In this document: piece by piece, positions 42,893-52,185 of the stretch | Position numbering within the stretch: position 1 is the stretch's first letter | How the letters are laid out: each line of letters starts with the position of its first letter | The notes under the pieces: model-generated | Seen by the model: only the letters and a program-made list of their open reading frames with translations | What the model was told of the DNA's origin: nothing | Database searches by the model: none | Position numbers and translations under genes: made by a program | NCBI GenBank assembly: GCA_913057985.1 | Contig: CAJXPL010000002.1 | Location: forward strand, 1-64,000 | Direction of reading: 5' to 3' | DNA length: 64,000 nt | DNA from: an uncultured Synechococcus sp. | GTDB lineage: Bacteria > Cyanobacteriota > Cyanobacteriia > PCC-6307 > Cyanobiaceae

Positions 42893-42922
42893 AAAAAAAT
42901 GGGACCCTCTCCCAAGAGTCCC
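42893..42922 (-). terminator. terminator of the AI-2E permease genes
   Basis: GGGA/TCCC with an inner CTCT/AGAG stem (42901-42922) is followed on the minus strand by ATTTTTTT. It lies about 110 bases beyond the stop at 43034. Confidence 0.7.
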
Positions 42923-43033
42923 AAGGCTCGACGCGTCGTTCTCACGACTCCGCAAAAATACGCATGCAGGTCGGGTCTCAGGTGTGACCCTTGCTACCGG
43001 ATGTACGTGCGGATACAGGCCTCATGGCTGGAT

Positions 43034-44023
43034 TCACGCCCAGCGGTCCATGATCTGCTGAACCACCACCCGCTGCGTTAACACCTGAAGCACCACCACC
43101 AAAGGGAGGGCCAGCAGCACGCCCGGAAGCCCGAGCAGAGCGCCAAGGCTGAGCTGAGCCGTTAAAGCCACCGTTGGCAGCAGATTCACGGTTTTGCGCA
43201 GCAGCAGTGGTGTGAGCAGAAAGGCCTCCAGGTTCTGCAGCACCAGCCGGAACACCAGCACCGACAGCATCAATTGCGGCGACTGCAGCAGGGCCAATCC
43301 CGTGGGCAGCAGCGTTGCCGCCGTGGGCCCGATGGTCGGCACGAACGTGAGCAGCCCACACACCAGGGCGCTCAACAGGGCCAGGGGTGATTTCAGCAGC
43401 AACAGGCCGCCCCAGGTGAGCAGAAAAACGGTGGTGGCGGAGAGGGTCATGCCACTGAGCCAACCCCCCAACGCTTGCCTGCACTCGTCGAGCAGGTGCT
43501 CCATCCGCTCCCGGGCGGGTCGGGGCGTCATGGCCACCACCATGCGCCTGTGGGCGCTTGGATCCAAGGCCAGCAGGATCGCGAGCAGCACCATCAAGAA
43601 CAGTTGAATCAGCGAGTTCGCTGCACCTCCTGCGAACCCCAGCAACGGCTGAAGTCCTTTCAGATTGAGGCCCTCCCCCAAAGCGTCATTCAGCTGCGCC
43701 AGGCGCGGCTCACTGCTCAGCAGGTCGGACACCTTGCTGACCAACTGCGGCAGATCCCGTCCCAGTTGTTGAAACTGGCTGATCAGTTCCGGCACCAGCA
43801 GTTGCCCCAGCAGCCCCCCGGCCAGGATCAAAATCCCCAGCACGGCCGCCAGGGCCTGGGGGCGCTCCAGTGGGGTTCGCTTCTGAACCTGAACAAGCAG
43901 CACATCCAGGGCTACGGCCACCACCACGGCGCCAAAGAGCACCAGCAGCACCCAGCGCAGGTGCCAGAGCAACAGCACCAGCACCACCAAGGTGAGTGCA
44001 ATCAGAAAAGTGCCGGCGGTCAT
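43034..44023 (-). CDS. AI-2E family (PerM/TqsA) membrane protein, second of a tandem pair
   Basis: 329 residues with about eight hydrophobic segments. It has the family C-terminal motif FVPTIGPTAATLLPTGLALL followed by FLLTPLLLRKTVNLLPTVALTAQLSLGALLGLPGVLLALPLV. Members include TqsA (AI-2 export) and Na+/H+ or H+-coupled exporters; the substrate here is unknown. It overlaps the upstream paralogue by 4 bases (ATGA at 44020-44023). Confidence 0.88.
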   Translation of the reverse strand: MTAGTFLIALTLVVLVLLLWHLRWVLLVLFGAVVVAVALDVLLVQVQKRTPLERPQALAAVLGILILAGGLLGQLLVPELISQFQQLGRDLPQLVSKVSDLLSSEPRLAQLNDALGEGLNLKGLQPLLGFAGGAANSLIQLFLMVLLAILLALDPSAHRRMVVAMTPRPARERMEHLLDECRQALGGWLSGMTLSATTVFLLTWGGLLLLKSPLALLSALVCGLLTFVPTIGPTAATLLPTGLALLQSPQLMLSVLVFRLVLQNLEAFLLTPLLLRKTVNLLPTVALTAQLSLGALLGLPGVLLALPLVVVLQVLTQRVVVQQIMDRWA

Positions 44024-45099
44024 CGAACCGGCTCCAGGCGTTTCCAGCGATCCAACACATCGTGGATCACGACTTCACGGATGATCACCTGCAGCACCAC
44101 CGCCAAAGGCAGCGCCATCAGCAGGCCGAGGGGGCCAAACAGGAGTGTGAACAGGAACTGAGCCGCCAGAGTCAATCCGGGCAGCAGCTTCACCTGGTGG
44201 TGCATCACCGATGGTGTGATCACGTAACTCTCGATGTTCTGGATCACCACGTAGGCACCCAGCACCGCAGCGGCCTTCCAGGGGGCATCCAACAGAGCCA
44301 CCGCCATCGGGAAGATCGTGCTCATGGTTGGCCCCACATTGGGGATCACGTTCAACAGCCCTGCAAGAAGTGCATTGGCCAGAACGAGCTTCACGCCCAA
44401 CAGCGTTAAGGCAATGCTGCAAAGCACAAACACGGCCAGGGAGCTGATCAGCACACCCACCATCCAGCTGCTCAAGGCAGCACCGCACTGATCCAGGATG
44501 CGACGCCCCCGGCGTCGGTAGAAGGAGGGAATCAACTGCAGGCCAACATTCCGATAGGCCTGGGGCTGAATGCTGATCATCAGAGCCACCGCCACCACGA
44601 ACAACAGCCGCAGGACGCCGTTGCCGAGGTTGCCTGCCAAACCAAGCAGACCCAGCAAGCCACTGCCCACACCAGCGGCGAGGGATGAACTGTCGGGCAC
44701 AAGTTGGCGTGGACCGTTCAGGCCCAGTTGATCCAGATCGGGGAATGCATCGGCCCCATAAATGGCCTCACTGATGCTGTCGATCCAACCGAGTCCCAGC
44801 CGCACCAGGGTCTGACCCGCTTCGGGCAGCTTCTGCAACAGCAGTGCGAATTCCTCGAGAAACGGGGGGACAACAACACCAGCCGCACCGGCGACCAACA
44901 ACAACAACCCAACGATGCAGAGCAACAGGGCCAGGGGCCTTTGCATCGGCCGCCGCTCGCGAAGAATGCCCACCAAAGTGCACAGAGCCATGGCCAGAAC
45001 CACTGCTGCGAAGATCAGCAGCAGCAGCTCACGCAGCGACAACAGCAGAACGATGGCTGCAATGAAGGCTGTCAGTAACAGCCACTGGGGCAGTCTCAA
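44020..45099 (-). CDS. AI-2E family (PerM/TqsA) membrane protein, first of a tandem pair
   Basis: 359 residues, same architecture as its downstream neighbour: N-terminal helices ([17 protein letters not shown]), a long variable loop, then [23 protein letters not shown] and [47 protein letters not shown]. Tandem duplication with 4-base overlaps on both sides (psb28 upstream) indicates one transcript. Confidence 0.88.
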   Translation of the reverse strand: MRLPQWLLLTAFIAAIVLLLSLRELLLLIFAAVVLAMALCTLVGILRERRPMQRPLALLLCIVGLLLLVAGAAGVVVPPFLEEFALLLQKLPEAGQTLVRLGLGWIDSISEAIYGADAFPDLDQLGLNGPRQLVPDSSSLAAGVGSGLLGLLGLAGNLGNGVLRLLFVVAVALMISIQPQAYRNVGLQLIPSFYRRRGRRILDQCGAALSSWMVGVLISSLAVFVLCSIALTLLGVKLVLANALLAGLLNVIPNVGPTMSTIFPMAVALLDAPWKAAAVLGAYVVIQNIESYVITPSVMHHQVKLLPGLTLAAQFLFTLLFGPLGLLMALPLAVVLQVIIREVVIHDVLDRWKRLEPVR

Positions 45100-45479
45100 G
45101 CTTGTTGGTCGTCGGCCCCTTCAGTCTGATTGGAATCCTGGCTTTGTGAATAACCCAAGCCATTGGCATCGGCGTAGCGCTGGGCGAAGCGCATGAACCG
45201 CTCGAAGTCCTGCTCGGACTTCCATGAGTAAACGGCTTCAAGGGCACTGGCTGTGCCGTTCACGAATTTGCCATTCACTTCGCGGGTGACCATTTCGCCT
45301 TCTTCATCCACCATCCACATTCCGGTGATGTCACCCATGGTTTCGGGAGCAATCGCAGCAGGCTGCTCGAAACGGAAGGTGGCTTGACCGGTGCGGCCGT
45401 CACGGCTGCGGGTCAGCCGGATGTCGGGCACCACCGGCTCGTTGACTCCCCGAAAGAACTGAATCGCCGCTTTGCTCAT
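45096..45479 (-). CDS. psb28: photosystem II assembly protein Psb28
   Basis: 127 residues. [37 protein letters not shown] and [26 protein letters not shown] are the family hallmarks; the C-terminal [13 protein letters not shown] is followed by a polar tail longer than usual. Psb28 binds CP47-containing assembly intermediates at the thylakoid. It heads a coupled set with two AI-2E permease genes. Confidence 0.96.
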   Translation of the reverse strand: MSKAAIQFFRGVNEPVVPDIRLTRSRDGRTGQATFRFEQPAAIAPETMGDITGMWMVDEEGEMVTREVNGKFVNGTASALEAVYSWKSEQDFERFMRFAQRYADANGLGYSQSQDSNQTEGADDQQA

Positions 45480-45509
45480 GCCGTTCTCGAACCGTCGATG
45501 GGGGCGATC

Positions 45510-46553
45510 CTAATCGGGGATTTCAACAAACCCGCCGTCGATCAAGGTCTCGGCGGCTTGATCAGCGCTGAGCCCTGAGAGATCGATCGTGTCGCGTTTG
45601 GGCGATCGCGCCAGTTCATGGTCGTAACAGCGGTCGTAGTAATCGAGCATGGCGCGGCAGGCGTTGGACCAGTCTTCCCTGGCAATGGCTTCGAGGGCTT
45701 CCTTGGTGCGCTGGGGCCCCAGGCGTCGACTGATCCGATCGGTTGCCTCCGCTAGAGCGGCTCCCCCCTGGTGGCCGTACACCTGCACCAATTGGCTCAC
45801 CCGTTCTCTCAGATCGCGCTGAATCTCCAGCACAGGGGCCTCTTGCATTTGATCGAACAGGGGCTTTGGTATGCGGCAGCGGCCCACCTGGATGCTTTCA
45901 GCTTCCAACCAGATCGCCGTGGCCCCACGGCGTTGGTGTTGATCCAGAGCTTCGGCCAGTTTGTTCTCGTAGTGCTCGGTGCTGGGTTGGTCCGGCAGGC
46001 CCAGGCCGCCGAAACTGCTGCCGCGGTGGTTGGCCAGCCCTTCCAGATCCACGACGGCTGCACCGCGCGCCGCCATGGCCAACAGCAGGTCGGTTTTGCC
46101 CGTTCCCGTGCGTCCGCCCATCACGCGAAGCGGCCAGGTCTGTTCAAATCGGCTCTGGGCCCAGCGCCGGTAACTCTTGTACCCCCCCTGAAGGAGCCTC
46201 GGCTTGAGATCGATCTGCTGGGCAAGCCAAGCCATGCTGGCCGAGCGCATTCCGCCTCGCCAGCAGTAGATCCGTGGATCCCCCTGGTGACGCAGGCTTT
46301 CCAGTTGGCGGGCCAAGTTGCTGAGCTTGGGGCCAGTGAGTTCAAGCCCCAGGTGAATCGCTGGCGTGCGCCCCTGCTGCTTGTAGGCGGTGCCAACTGC
46401 GGCGCGTTCCTCATCGTTGAACAGAGGCACGTTGATGGCCCCTGGCCAGTGGCCCTTCGCAAATTCGCTGGGGCTGCGCACGTCCACCAGCGGACCTTTC
46501 AGCTCGCGAAGCTCCTGGATCTCGATTGAACGTGTTTCGCCCATGCCTGACAT
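45510..46553 (-). CDS. mnmH: tRNA 2-selenouridine/geranyl-2-thiouridine synthase
   Basis: 347 residues from ATG 46553; ATG 46544 (MGETRSIEI) is the alternative. The N-terminal rhodanese domain has VDVRSPSEFAKGHWPGAINVPLF and the active-site Cys in IYCWRGGMRSASMAWL. The C-terminal part has a P-loop, VMGGRTGTGKTDLL. It acts on the wobble uridine of some tRNAs. No selenophosphate synthetase gene is in view, so geranylation or selenation cannot be chosen. Confidence 0.92.
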   Translation of the reverse strand: MSGMGETRSIEIQELRELKGPLVDVRSPSEFAKGHWPGAINVPLFNDEERAAVGTAYKQQGRTPAIHLGLELTGPKLSNLARQLESLRHQGDPRIYCWRGGMRSASMAWLAQQIDLKPRLLQGGYKSYRRWAQSRFEQTWPLRVMGGRTGTGKTDLLLAMAARGAAVVDLEGLANHRGSSFGGLGLPDQPSTEHYENKLAEALDQHQRRGATAIWLEAESIQVGRCRIPKPLFDQMQEAPVLEIQRDLRERVSQLVQVYGHQGGAALAEATDRISRRLGPQRTKEALEAIAREDWSNACRAMLDYYDRCYDHELARSPKRDTIDLSGLSADQAAETLIDGGFVEIPD

Positions 46554-46592
46554 AGTGGCCAACACCGAGCCAGTTGGGGCCGGTTGCGACTC

Positions 46593-47312
46593 ATGCTCTC
46601 CGGTTCCACACCCGCCACCAAACTCAGCGTTGACCAGTTGCTGGATCGTTTCGCGCAGGGAACACCACGCCAGCGACGTCCTTTGATCAAGCAGATCGAA
46701 ACCCGTGCCGAGGAGCTGGCTGCGGTTGGACCAGATCTGCTCTCTGGTTTCGACCCAGACGGTGATGACTGGGCTGCCGGTTGGATTCTTCAGGTGCTGC
46801 AACGCCACCAGCCACAGGCCCTTGCCGGTCTGATCAAATCCGCCACGACAGGCTGGCTCACCGCTGAATCCGCCGTTGGCCTGGATTACGGACCGCTGCA
46901 GCAGGAGCTGCTCGATCAGAACTTTGAAGAGGCGGATCGCGTCACCAGCCAGTGTCTGCGCGAGCTGGCCGGCGCTGCCGCTGTCAAGCGGGGCTATGTG
47001 TACTTCACGGAAGTGCCTCCGATGTCAGGCATTGATTTGGTCAGCCTCGATCGGCTCTGGATGGTCTATTCCCAAGGCCGCTTTGGCTTCACCGCCCAAT
47101 CTCAGCTGTTGTTGGCCCTCGATGGCCGTTACGAACGTCTGTGGCCCCGGATCGGCTGGAAATGTGATGGTGTCTGGACCCGCTATCCCGGTGCTTTCAC
47201 CTGGTCGATCGACGCCCCCGAGGGCCACATGCCGCTGATCAATCAGCTGCGGGGCGTGCGCCTGATGGATTCCCTGTTGAATCATCCGGCACTTGTTGCC
47301 CGCAGATCCTGA
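46593..47312 (+). CDS. gun4: GUN4-domain tetrapyrrole-binding protein
   Basis: 239 residues from ATG 46593 (MLSGSTPATKLS); TTG 46584 is possible. The N-terminal helical domain (QLLDRFAQGTPRQRRPLIKQIETR) is followed by the GUN4 core: LDYGPLQQELLDQNFEEADRVT, IDLVSLDRLWMVYSQGRFGFTAQ, and the tail VWTRYPGAFTWSIDAPEGHMPLINQLRGVRLM. GUN4 binds protoporphyrin/Mg-protoporphyrin and stimulates Mg-chelatase in chlorophyll synthesis. It is divergent from mnmH, whose 5' end it borders. Confidence 0.94.
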   Translation: MLSGSTPATKLSVDQLLDRFAQGTPRQRRPLIKQIETRAEELAAVGPDLLSGFDPDGDDWAAGWILQVLQRHQPQALAGLIKSATTGWLTAESAVGLDYGPLQQELLDQNFEEADRVTSQCLRELAGAAAVKRGYVYFTEVPPMSGIDLVSLDRLWMVYSQGRFGFTAQSQLLLALDGRYERLWPRIGWKCDGVWTRYPGAFTWSIDAPEGHMPLINQLRGVRLMDSLLNHPALVARRS

Positions 47313-47363
47313 CGGGACGTCCCATCAACGGTAAGTTCAATAGACCGACGTCAACGGTCCACT

Positions 47364-47801
47364 GTGCCGTCCAAGAGGTTTCGCTGGGCTGAGTTCACCT
47401 TGCCGTCGACCCTGCAGCTGGCTCCTTTGCTGGAGCTGCTGACCGAGCCAGTCGGTTGTGTTCTCACCAGTCAGCGGATTGAGCTGGGATTGCATGAAGC
47501 CCTGGTCAATGCCGTTCGCCATGGCAACGCTGAGAACCCCGCTAAGAAGCTCCGCGTTCGCCGCATCCTCACGCCCAATTGGTTGGTCTGGCAGGTGCAG
47601 GATGAGGGTTGCGGCCTTCCAAAGCAGTCACGTACAGCAACTCTGCCGACGGCGCTCGATGCCGCCAGCGGCCGTGGACTGTTCCTGATCCACCAATGTT
47701 TTGATGATGTGCGCTGGAGCCGGCGGGGCAATCGCCTGCAGCTGGCCTGCCGCCGGCCCGTCAGTGACGCGGACAGCCTGGATCCTTCAACTCTCCTTTG
47801 A
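47364..47801 (+). CDS. RsbW/SpoIIAB-like anti-sigma ATPase (HATPase_c_2)
   Basis: 145 residues from GTG 47364. The Bergerat fold is seen in IELGLHEALVNAVRHGNAENP (N box), VWQVQDEGCGLP (G1 box) and ASGRGLFLIHQCFDDVRW (G2 box). Such proteins bind ATP, phosphorylate STAS antagonists and sequester sigma factors. A STAS protein is encoded at 6421-6816, but direct partnership is not shown. Its last 41 bases overlap a convergent gene. Confidence 0.9.
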   Translation: MPSKRFRWAEFTLPSTLQLAPLLELLTEPVGCVLTSQRIELGLHEALVNAVRHGNAENPAKKLRVRRILTPNWLVWQVQDEGCGLPKQSRTATLPTALDAASGRGLFLIHQCFDDVRWSRRGNRLQLACRRPVSDADSLDPSTLL

Positions 47802-48015
47802 ACCACCCGAGCGCCTGTTGGGTCAGGTTCTCCACGTCGGAGCTGTTCCCTTGGCGGAGCAATTGCACCATCGCTGCAGCCAGTAACTCGGCTCCACGTC
47901 GTTGTCGGTTGCTCTTCAGCTGATGCCAGTCGCGATCGCCGATGCGGAGCAACTGATGCAGCTCTTCAGCCTTGGCTGTTGCGGAGTCGGGCCATGGGGC
48001 GTCGGTTGAAGTCAT
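47761..48015 (-). CDS. small cyanobacterial hypothetical protein
   Basis: 84 residues from ATG 48015 (MTSTDAPWPDSATAKAEEL). Helical: HQLLRIGDRDWHQLKSNRQRRGAELLAAAMVQLLRQGNSSDVENLTQQALGWFKGEL. The pattern WHQLKSNRxRRxAELLAAA is typical of a conserved cyanobacterial family without known function. It overlaps the convergent RsbW-like gene by 41 bases. Confidence 0.7.
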   Translation of the reverse strand: MTSTDAPWPDSATAKAEELHQLLRIGDRDWHQLKSNRQRRGAELLAAAMVQLLRQGNSSDVENLTQQALGWFKGELKDPGCPRH

Positions 48016-48064
48016 CCCTGAATCAGCAGATCCATCTAGTTTCGGGTGATGTGGGTGCAACGGC

Positions 48065-48334
48065 GTGGAACAGCGCAAAGGCAAACGACCCGGCCATGAA
48101 CTGCGTTGGTTGCACCACGCCTCACACCTTCTGTTGCAAGGGCAATGTCAGGCCCATGCCCGCTCGGGTGTTGCGGCGCGGCGATGGGTTCAGCGCCGCA
48201 AACTTGCCGCCAACCTGATCAGTCAGCCGCTGGTTGGATGGCCCGTTTCACCAGCGTCTGGAGAGCGCTTCTGGAGGGCATTGCGCTTCGGTGGGGCAGG
48301 ATTTGCTTTGGCCTGGCTGCTTGCGCAGCTTTGA
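48065..48334 (+). CDS. small basic membrane-associated hypothetical protein
   Basis: 89 residues from GTG 48065 (VEQRKGKRPGHELRWLHHASHL). Very basic first half (ARSGVAARRWVQRRKLAANL), then a C-terminal hydrophobic stretch (FGGAGFALAWLLAQL). Other frames are open across this region too, so the call rests on composition and on the divergent position relative to 47761-48015. Confidence 0.5.
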   Translation: MEQRKGKRPGHELRWLHHASHLLLQGQCQAHARSGVAARRWVQRRKLAANLISQPLVGWPVSPASGERFWRALRFGGAGFALAWLLAQL

Positions 48335-48371
48335 ACGCATCAGGAGATCAGGCCACCCGTTGGCGATGGGT

Positions 48372-48662
48372 CTAGCCAACTACCACCAGCGAATTGGAAG
48401 CAGGTGCATCATCTTTCGTGGGTGAACCCCCCTTGGGCTGCGCCATGTCCTGACCGCGAAGCCAGGCATTGTGCAGAGCTCGCCTGCGTCGATCTTCAGA
48501 CAACACCAGACGATCGGCTGCTGCCTGGGGACTTTCCCCTGGCATTACGGCCGTGCGCAGGCAGATGCCGAAACCATGGGCTTCCACCTGCACATGGCCT
48601 TCCATCAGCACCACCTGAAATGTCCAGCCTTGAAGCCAACGCAGCCGGAAGGGATTGTTCAT
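48372..48662 (-). CDS. hypothetical protein, 96 residues
   Basis: From ATG 48662 (MNNPFRLRWLQGWTFQVV); ATG 48686 adds eight residues. A compact beta-rich N-terminus (TFQVVLMEGHVQVEAHGFGICLRTAV) is followed by a helix (SPQAAADRLVLSEDRRRRALHNAWLRGQ) and a Lys/Pro-rich tail. I recognise it only as a conserved-looking picocyanobacterial protein. Confidence 0.7.
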   Translation of the reverse strand: MNNPFRLRWLQGWTFQVVLMEGHVQVEAHGFGICLRTAVMPGESPQAAADRLVLSEDRRRRALHNAWLRGQDMAQPKGGSPTKDDAPASNSLVVVG

Positions 48663-48736
48663 GAAGTTCCCTTCGGGATCGAGCACACCCTATGGCTCGC
48701 AGCCGTTCGTGCAAGGGACGCTGTCAGGGAATCACC

Positions 48737-49828
48737 TCAGGTGGACGGGGTGTCGGGTTTGCGTGCGGACCAGACTCGCGTCATGAAGTGGGTTTCCGCG
48801 GTGATGCCTTCGAACCCTGCAGCTGAGAGGCGGGCGTCAATGTCGTCGCCGATGTAGTCGCGGTAGTAGGGCTCATGGAAGACACGTCGGAAGTTCTCCA
48901 TCACGGGGGCGAACTTGGCTGAATCGGCCATCTGCACAGAGTCGGCCAGCACGAACACACCACCGGGTTCGAGCACGCGCCAGGCTTCGTTCAACACGTT
49001 CTGGCGGGCTTCCGCTGGAAGTTCGTGCAGCAGAAACACACTGGTGACGGCCTGAACCGATCCATCCGCCAGCGGCAGGGATTCACCGTTGGCACGGATC
49101 AGCTGAACTAGTGATGCATCGCCGTCATTCAGCCAGCGGTTGGCTTGGCGCAGGTACGACTCGGAAAGATCGGTTCCGATCAGCTGTGCGTGGGGGACGG
49201 CAGCCCGGATCTGATGCAGGGTGCGACCGGTGCCGGTGGCCACATCGAGAATCTTCAGGGAGCCAGGAGCACGGTCTGCGAAGTGCTTTAAGCCGCGTTT
49301 CAGCGGAGCCAGAACGCGTCGCCGCATGGCGTCGGCGGTGCCGTTGAACAGGATCTCCACCTGCAGGTCGTAGAGACCGGCGGAGTGGTCACTCAGATAA
49401 CCATCGGTTTGATGGTGAAAGTTTTGAAGGTAGTAATCGGGGTAGAGCTCTGCGTCGGTCTCCTTGGGCAGATCCCGCACGTTCCGTTCACGGCGTCGGT
49501 CCCAGGTGGAGGGAAGGTCCAACCACACCTGGGGATAGCGGCTGACCCAGTCGAGCCAAGGTGCGTCGAACAACAGCTGTTCGGGGTAGATCCCTTGTTC
49601 GGCGTCTTGCCAGTCCTGCTCCTGGAGTTTGGCCATGTCCAGGCGCAGTTCCCCAAGCACCTCGGCAGACACGGGTTCTGTTTTCGGAACGGCATCGGGC
49701 GCCACCAGTTCCATCAGCTTGGTGCTCAGCTCTTTGTGGGCCAGGCCCGCGATGCTTTTGCCTTGCTGAAGCGTTTGGTACGCAAGCTTGCTCAGGGGCG
49801 TTGACGCCATCGCGGATCCAGACAACAT
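48737..49828 (-). CDS. SAM-dependent class I methyltransferase
   Basis: 363 residues from ATG 49828; ATG 49810 (MASTPLSKLAYQTLQQG) is equally good. The long N-terminal part (YPEQLLFDAPWLDWVSRYPQVWLDLPSTWDRR) precedes a Rossmann methyltransferase domain: motif I LKILDVATGTGRTL, motif II LIGTDLSESYLRQA, motif IV VTSVFLLHELP, then RVLEPGGVFVLADS. The UbiE/menG-like second half suggests a small-molecule substrate, not identified. Downstream of the glnA terminator, same strand. Confidence 0.85.
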   Translation of the reverse strand: MLSGSAMASTPLSKLAYQTLQQGKSIAGLAHKELSTKLMELVAPDAVPKTEPVSAEVLGELRLDMAKLQEQDWQDAEQGIYPEQLLFDAPWLDWVSRYPQVWLDLPSTWDRRRERNVRDLPKETDAELYPDYYLQNFHHQTDGYLSDHSAGLYDLQVEILFNGTADAMRRRVLAPLKRGLKHFADRAPGSLKILDVATGTGRTLHQIRAAVPHAQLIGTDLSESYLRQANRWLNDGDASLVQLIRANGESLPLADGSVQAVTSVFLLHELPAEARQNVLNEAWRVLEPGGVFVLADSVQMADSAKFAPVMENFRRVFHEPYYRDYIGDDIDARLSAAGFEGITAETHFMTRVWSARKPDTPST

Positions 49829-49875
49829 ACCTATTCCAGCGAATGTGAGGCGCAACCGCGGCTCACGCAGTCCAC

Positions 49876-49903
49876 AAAAAAACCCGCCTCTAGGGAGGCG
49901 GGT
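49876..49903 (-). terminator. glnA terminator
   Basis: A perfect stem ACCCGCCTC/GAGGCGGGT with a four-base loop, followed on the minus strand by a run of T, lies 22 bases after the glnA stop. Confidence 0.9.
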
Positions 49904-49924
49904 CGTCGGGGCAACGCGCGCTGA

Positions 49925-51346
49925 TCAGGCGTCGTAGTACATGGTGAATTCGTGGGGGTGCGGGCGCTGGCGCAGCTGCTGCACCTCCTCGTACTTCAGG
50001 TCGATCCAGTTGTCGATGAAGTCGTCGCTGAACACGCCGCCAGCGGTGAGGAAGCCGCGATCGGCATTCAAGGCTTCCAGGGCACCGTTGAGTGATGCAG
50101 GAACCGTGGCGATCTTCGAGAGCTCCTCAGCCGGAAGTTCGAACAGGTCGCGATCTTCGCCATCGCCGGGATCGATCTGGTTCTTGATGCCGTCCAGACC
50201 GGCCATCATCATGGCGCTGAAAGCCAGATAGGGGTTGGCGAGGGCATCGCCGGAGCGGAACTCGAGGCGCTTGGCCTTCGGGCTCGGGCCGGTGAGCGGG
50301 ATCCTCACGGCGGCCGAGCGGTTGCCCTCGGAGTAGACGAGGTTCACCGGAGCTTCGAAACCGGGCACCAGACGCTTGTAGCTGTTGGTGGTGGGGTTGG
50401 TGAAGGCCAGGAAGGCGGGAGCGTGCTTGAGGATGCCGCCGATGTACCAGCGGGCCGTCTGGGAGAGGTTGGCGTAGGTGCCTTCGCCGAAGAACAGGGG
50501 CTGACCCCCCTTCCAGAGGCTCTGGTGCACGTGCATCCCGGAGCCGTTGTCGTTGAAGACCGGCTTGGGCATGAATGTGGCCGTCTTGCCGTACTTCTTG
50601 GCCACGTTGCGGACGACGTACTTGTAAGTCATCACGTTGTCGGCGGCCTGGATCAGCTCAGCGAATTTCATGCCGAGTTCGTGCTGGCCCGCGCCGGCCA
50701 CTTCGTGGTGGTGCTTCTCGGTGGGAATGCCCAGTTGACCCATCAGCAGGAGCATTTCGGAGCGGATGTCCTGAGCGGTGTCGTTGGGAGCGACAGGGAA
50801 ATAACCCTCCTTCTCCTGGATCTTGTAAGCGAGGTTTCCACCTTCTTCGATGCGTCCGGTGTTCCAGCCCGCCTCGATCGTGTCAACGCTGTAGAAGGAA
50901 CCGCCTTCGGCCGAGTTGTAGCGGACGTCGTCGAAGAGGAAGAATTCGGGCTCAGGACCGAAGAAGGCCATGTCGGCCAGACCGGTGCTGGACAGATGAT
51001 TCAGAGCCCGCTGGGCCAGGGCACGGGGGCAGCGCTCATAGGGCTGGCCGGTGCGTGGCTCCTGAATCGAGCAGATCATGCTCAAGGTCTTGTGCCGGTA
51101 GAAGGGATCCACCCAGGCGGTGTTGGCGTCCGGCACCATGGCCATGTCGGAGGCCTGGATGCCTTTCCAGCCACGGATGGATGAGCCGTCAAAAGCGAGG
51201 CCCTCAGTGAAGGACTCCTCCTCCAGCAGATCGGTGCAGACCGTCAGGTGCTGCCACTTGCCGTGCAGATCGGTGAATTTGAGGTCGATCAGTTCGATGC
51301 CTTCGTCCTTGATCTGGCGCAGGACGTCCTGGGGGGATTTCGACAT
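49925..51346 (-). CDS. glnA: glutamine synthetase type I
   Basis: 473 residues from ATG 51346 ([16 protein letters not shown]). Type I signatures: [47 protein letters not shown] with [23 protein letters not shown], and the adenylylation-type segment around KNQIDPGD. It condenses ammonium with glutamate, the main entry of nitrogen. A perfect NtcA box lies 66-79 bases upstream and a strong terminator follows. A longer open frame to 51418 runs into the promoter and is rejected. Confidence 0.98.
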   Translation of the reverse strand: MSKSPQDVLRQIKDEGIELIDLKFTDLHGKWQHLTVCTDLLEEESFTEGLAFDGSSIRGWKGIQASDMAMVPDANTAWVDPFYRHKTLSMICSIQEPRTGQPYERCPRALAQRALNHLSSTGLADMAFFGPEPEFFLFDDVRYNSAEGGSFYSVDTIEAGWNTGRIEEGGNLAYKIQEKEGYFPVAPNDTAQDIRSEMLLLMGQLGIPTEKHHHEVAGAGQHELGMKFAELIQAADNVMTYKYVVRNVAKKYGKTATFMPKPVFNDNGSGMHVHQSLWKGGQPLFFGEGTYANLSQTARWYIGGILKHAPAFLAFTNPTTNSYKRLVPGFEAPVNLVYSEGNRSAAVRIPLTGPSPKAKRLEFRSGDALANPYLAFSAMMMAGLDGIKNQIDPGDGEDRDLFELPAEELSKIATVPASLNGALEALNADRGFLTAGGVFSDDFIDNWIDLKYEEVQQLRQRPHPHEFTMYYDA

Positions 51347-51411
51347 AAGAAGGGACTGCTCGACTGAATTGTGCAGTGATGTGACCGTATACAGCCACAA
51401 GACACCATTTT

Positions 51412-51425
51412 GTATCAAGGGGTAC
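51412..51425 (-). promoter_or_regulatory. NtcA-binding site of the glnA promoter
   Basis: GTATCAAGGGGTAC is an exact match to GTA-N8-TAC. On the minus strand it is followed after about 20 bases by TATACG-like -10 sequence (around 51387-51393), the spacing of a class II NtcA-activated promoter in nitrogen-regulated cyanobacterial genes. Direct sequence match plus established knowledge of glnA regulation. Confidence 0.85.
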
Positions 51426-51552
51426 GTTTTATTCGCCAGAGGGCGACTGCGTAACCGTTTCTGTCAACTTGGCTGAAATGCAGGCCTGCCAAAGGATCTG
51501 CCCGCCTCAACGGTGTTAGCTTCCGCTGGGGATCCTCTGGAGATTCAGGGAC

Positions 51553-52077
51553 ATGCGCGATGCAATCAGCGGTCTGATCGGTCGTTATGACCAATTAGGT
51601 CGTTATTTCGATCGTTCGGCGATCGACAGCATCAACGCGTATCTGGATGAATCCACGCTGCGGATTCAGGCCGTTGAGCTGATCAACGGGTCTGCTGCTG
51701 AGATTGTGCGTGAGGCCAGCCAGCGTTTGTTTCGGGATGAGCCCGATCTGCTCTTGCCCGGCGGCAACGCTTACACCACCCGTCGTCTCGCTGCCTGCCT
51801 GCGGGATATGGACTATTTCCTCCGCTACGCCAGCTATGCCCTCGTGGCCGGTGACAGCACAATCCTCAACGAACGTGTGCTGAACGGACTCGACGACACT
51901 TATAAGAGCCTCGGCGTGCCCACGGGGCCTACGGTCCGCAGCATCGTTTTACTGGGCGAAGTTGTTGCCGAGATGCTTCTGGCCAACGGTGCTGCATCCG
52001 ATCAGCTCGCCACCGTCCTTCAGCCGTTCGATCACCTGGCCAAGGGCCTTGGAGAAACCAACGTGCGCCAGCGCTAA
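51553..52077 (+). CDS. apcF: allophycocyanin beta-18 subunit
   Basis: 174 residues from ATG 51553. Phycobiliprotein fold with LLLPGGNAYTTRRLAACLRDMDYFLRYASYALVAGD: Cys82 is the phycocyanobilin attachment site and Asn72 the usual methylated Asn. LDDTYKSLGVPTGPTVRSIVLLGEV follows. ApcF sits in the phycobilisome core terminal-emitter trimer with ApcE. It is unlinked to the apcABC genes, as is usual. Confidence 0.96.
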   Translation: MRDAISGLIGRYDQLGRYFDRSAIDSINAYLDESTLRIQAVELINGSAAEIVREASQRLFRDEPDLLLPGGNAYTTRRLAACLRDMDYFLRYASYALVAGDSTILNERVLNGLDDTYKSLGVPTGPTVRSIVLLGEVVAEMLLANGAASDQLATVLQPFDHLAKGLGETNVRQR

Positions 52078-52185
52078 GCCCAGACGCTCGGCGCGAGATT
52101 TGAACAGATTGCAATCGAGCTCTCCTCATCCCTTCCGCGCGGGGTGACTGCGTAGGCTCAACACCACGAACCAACGATCAAGGCT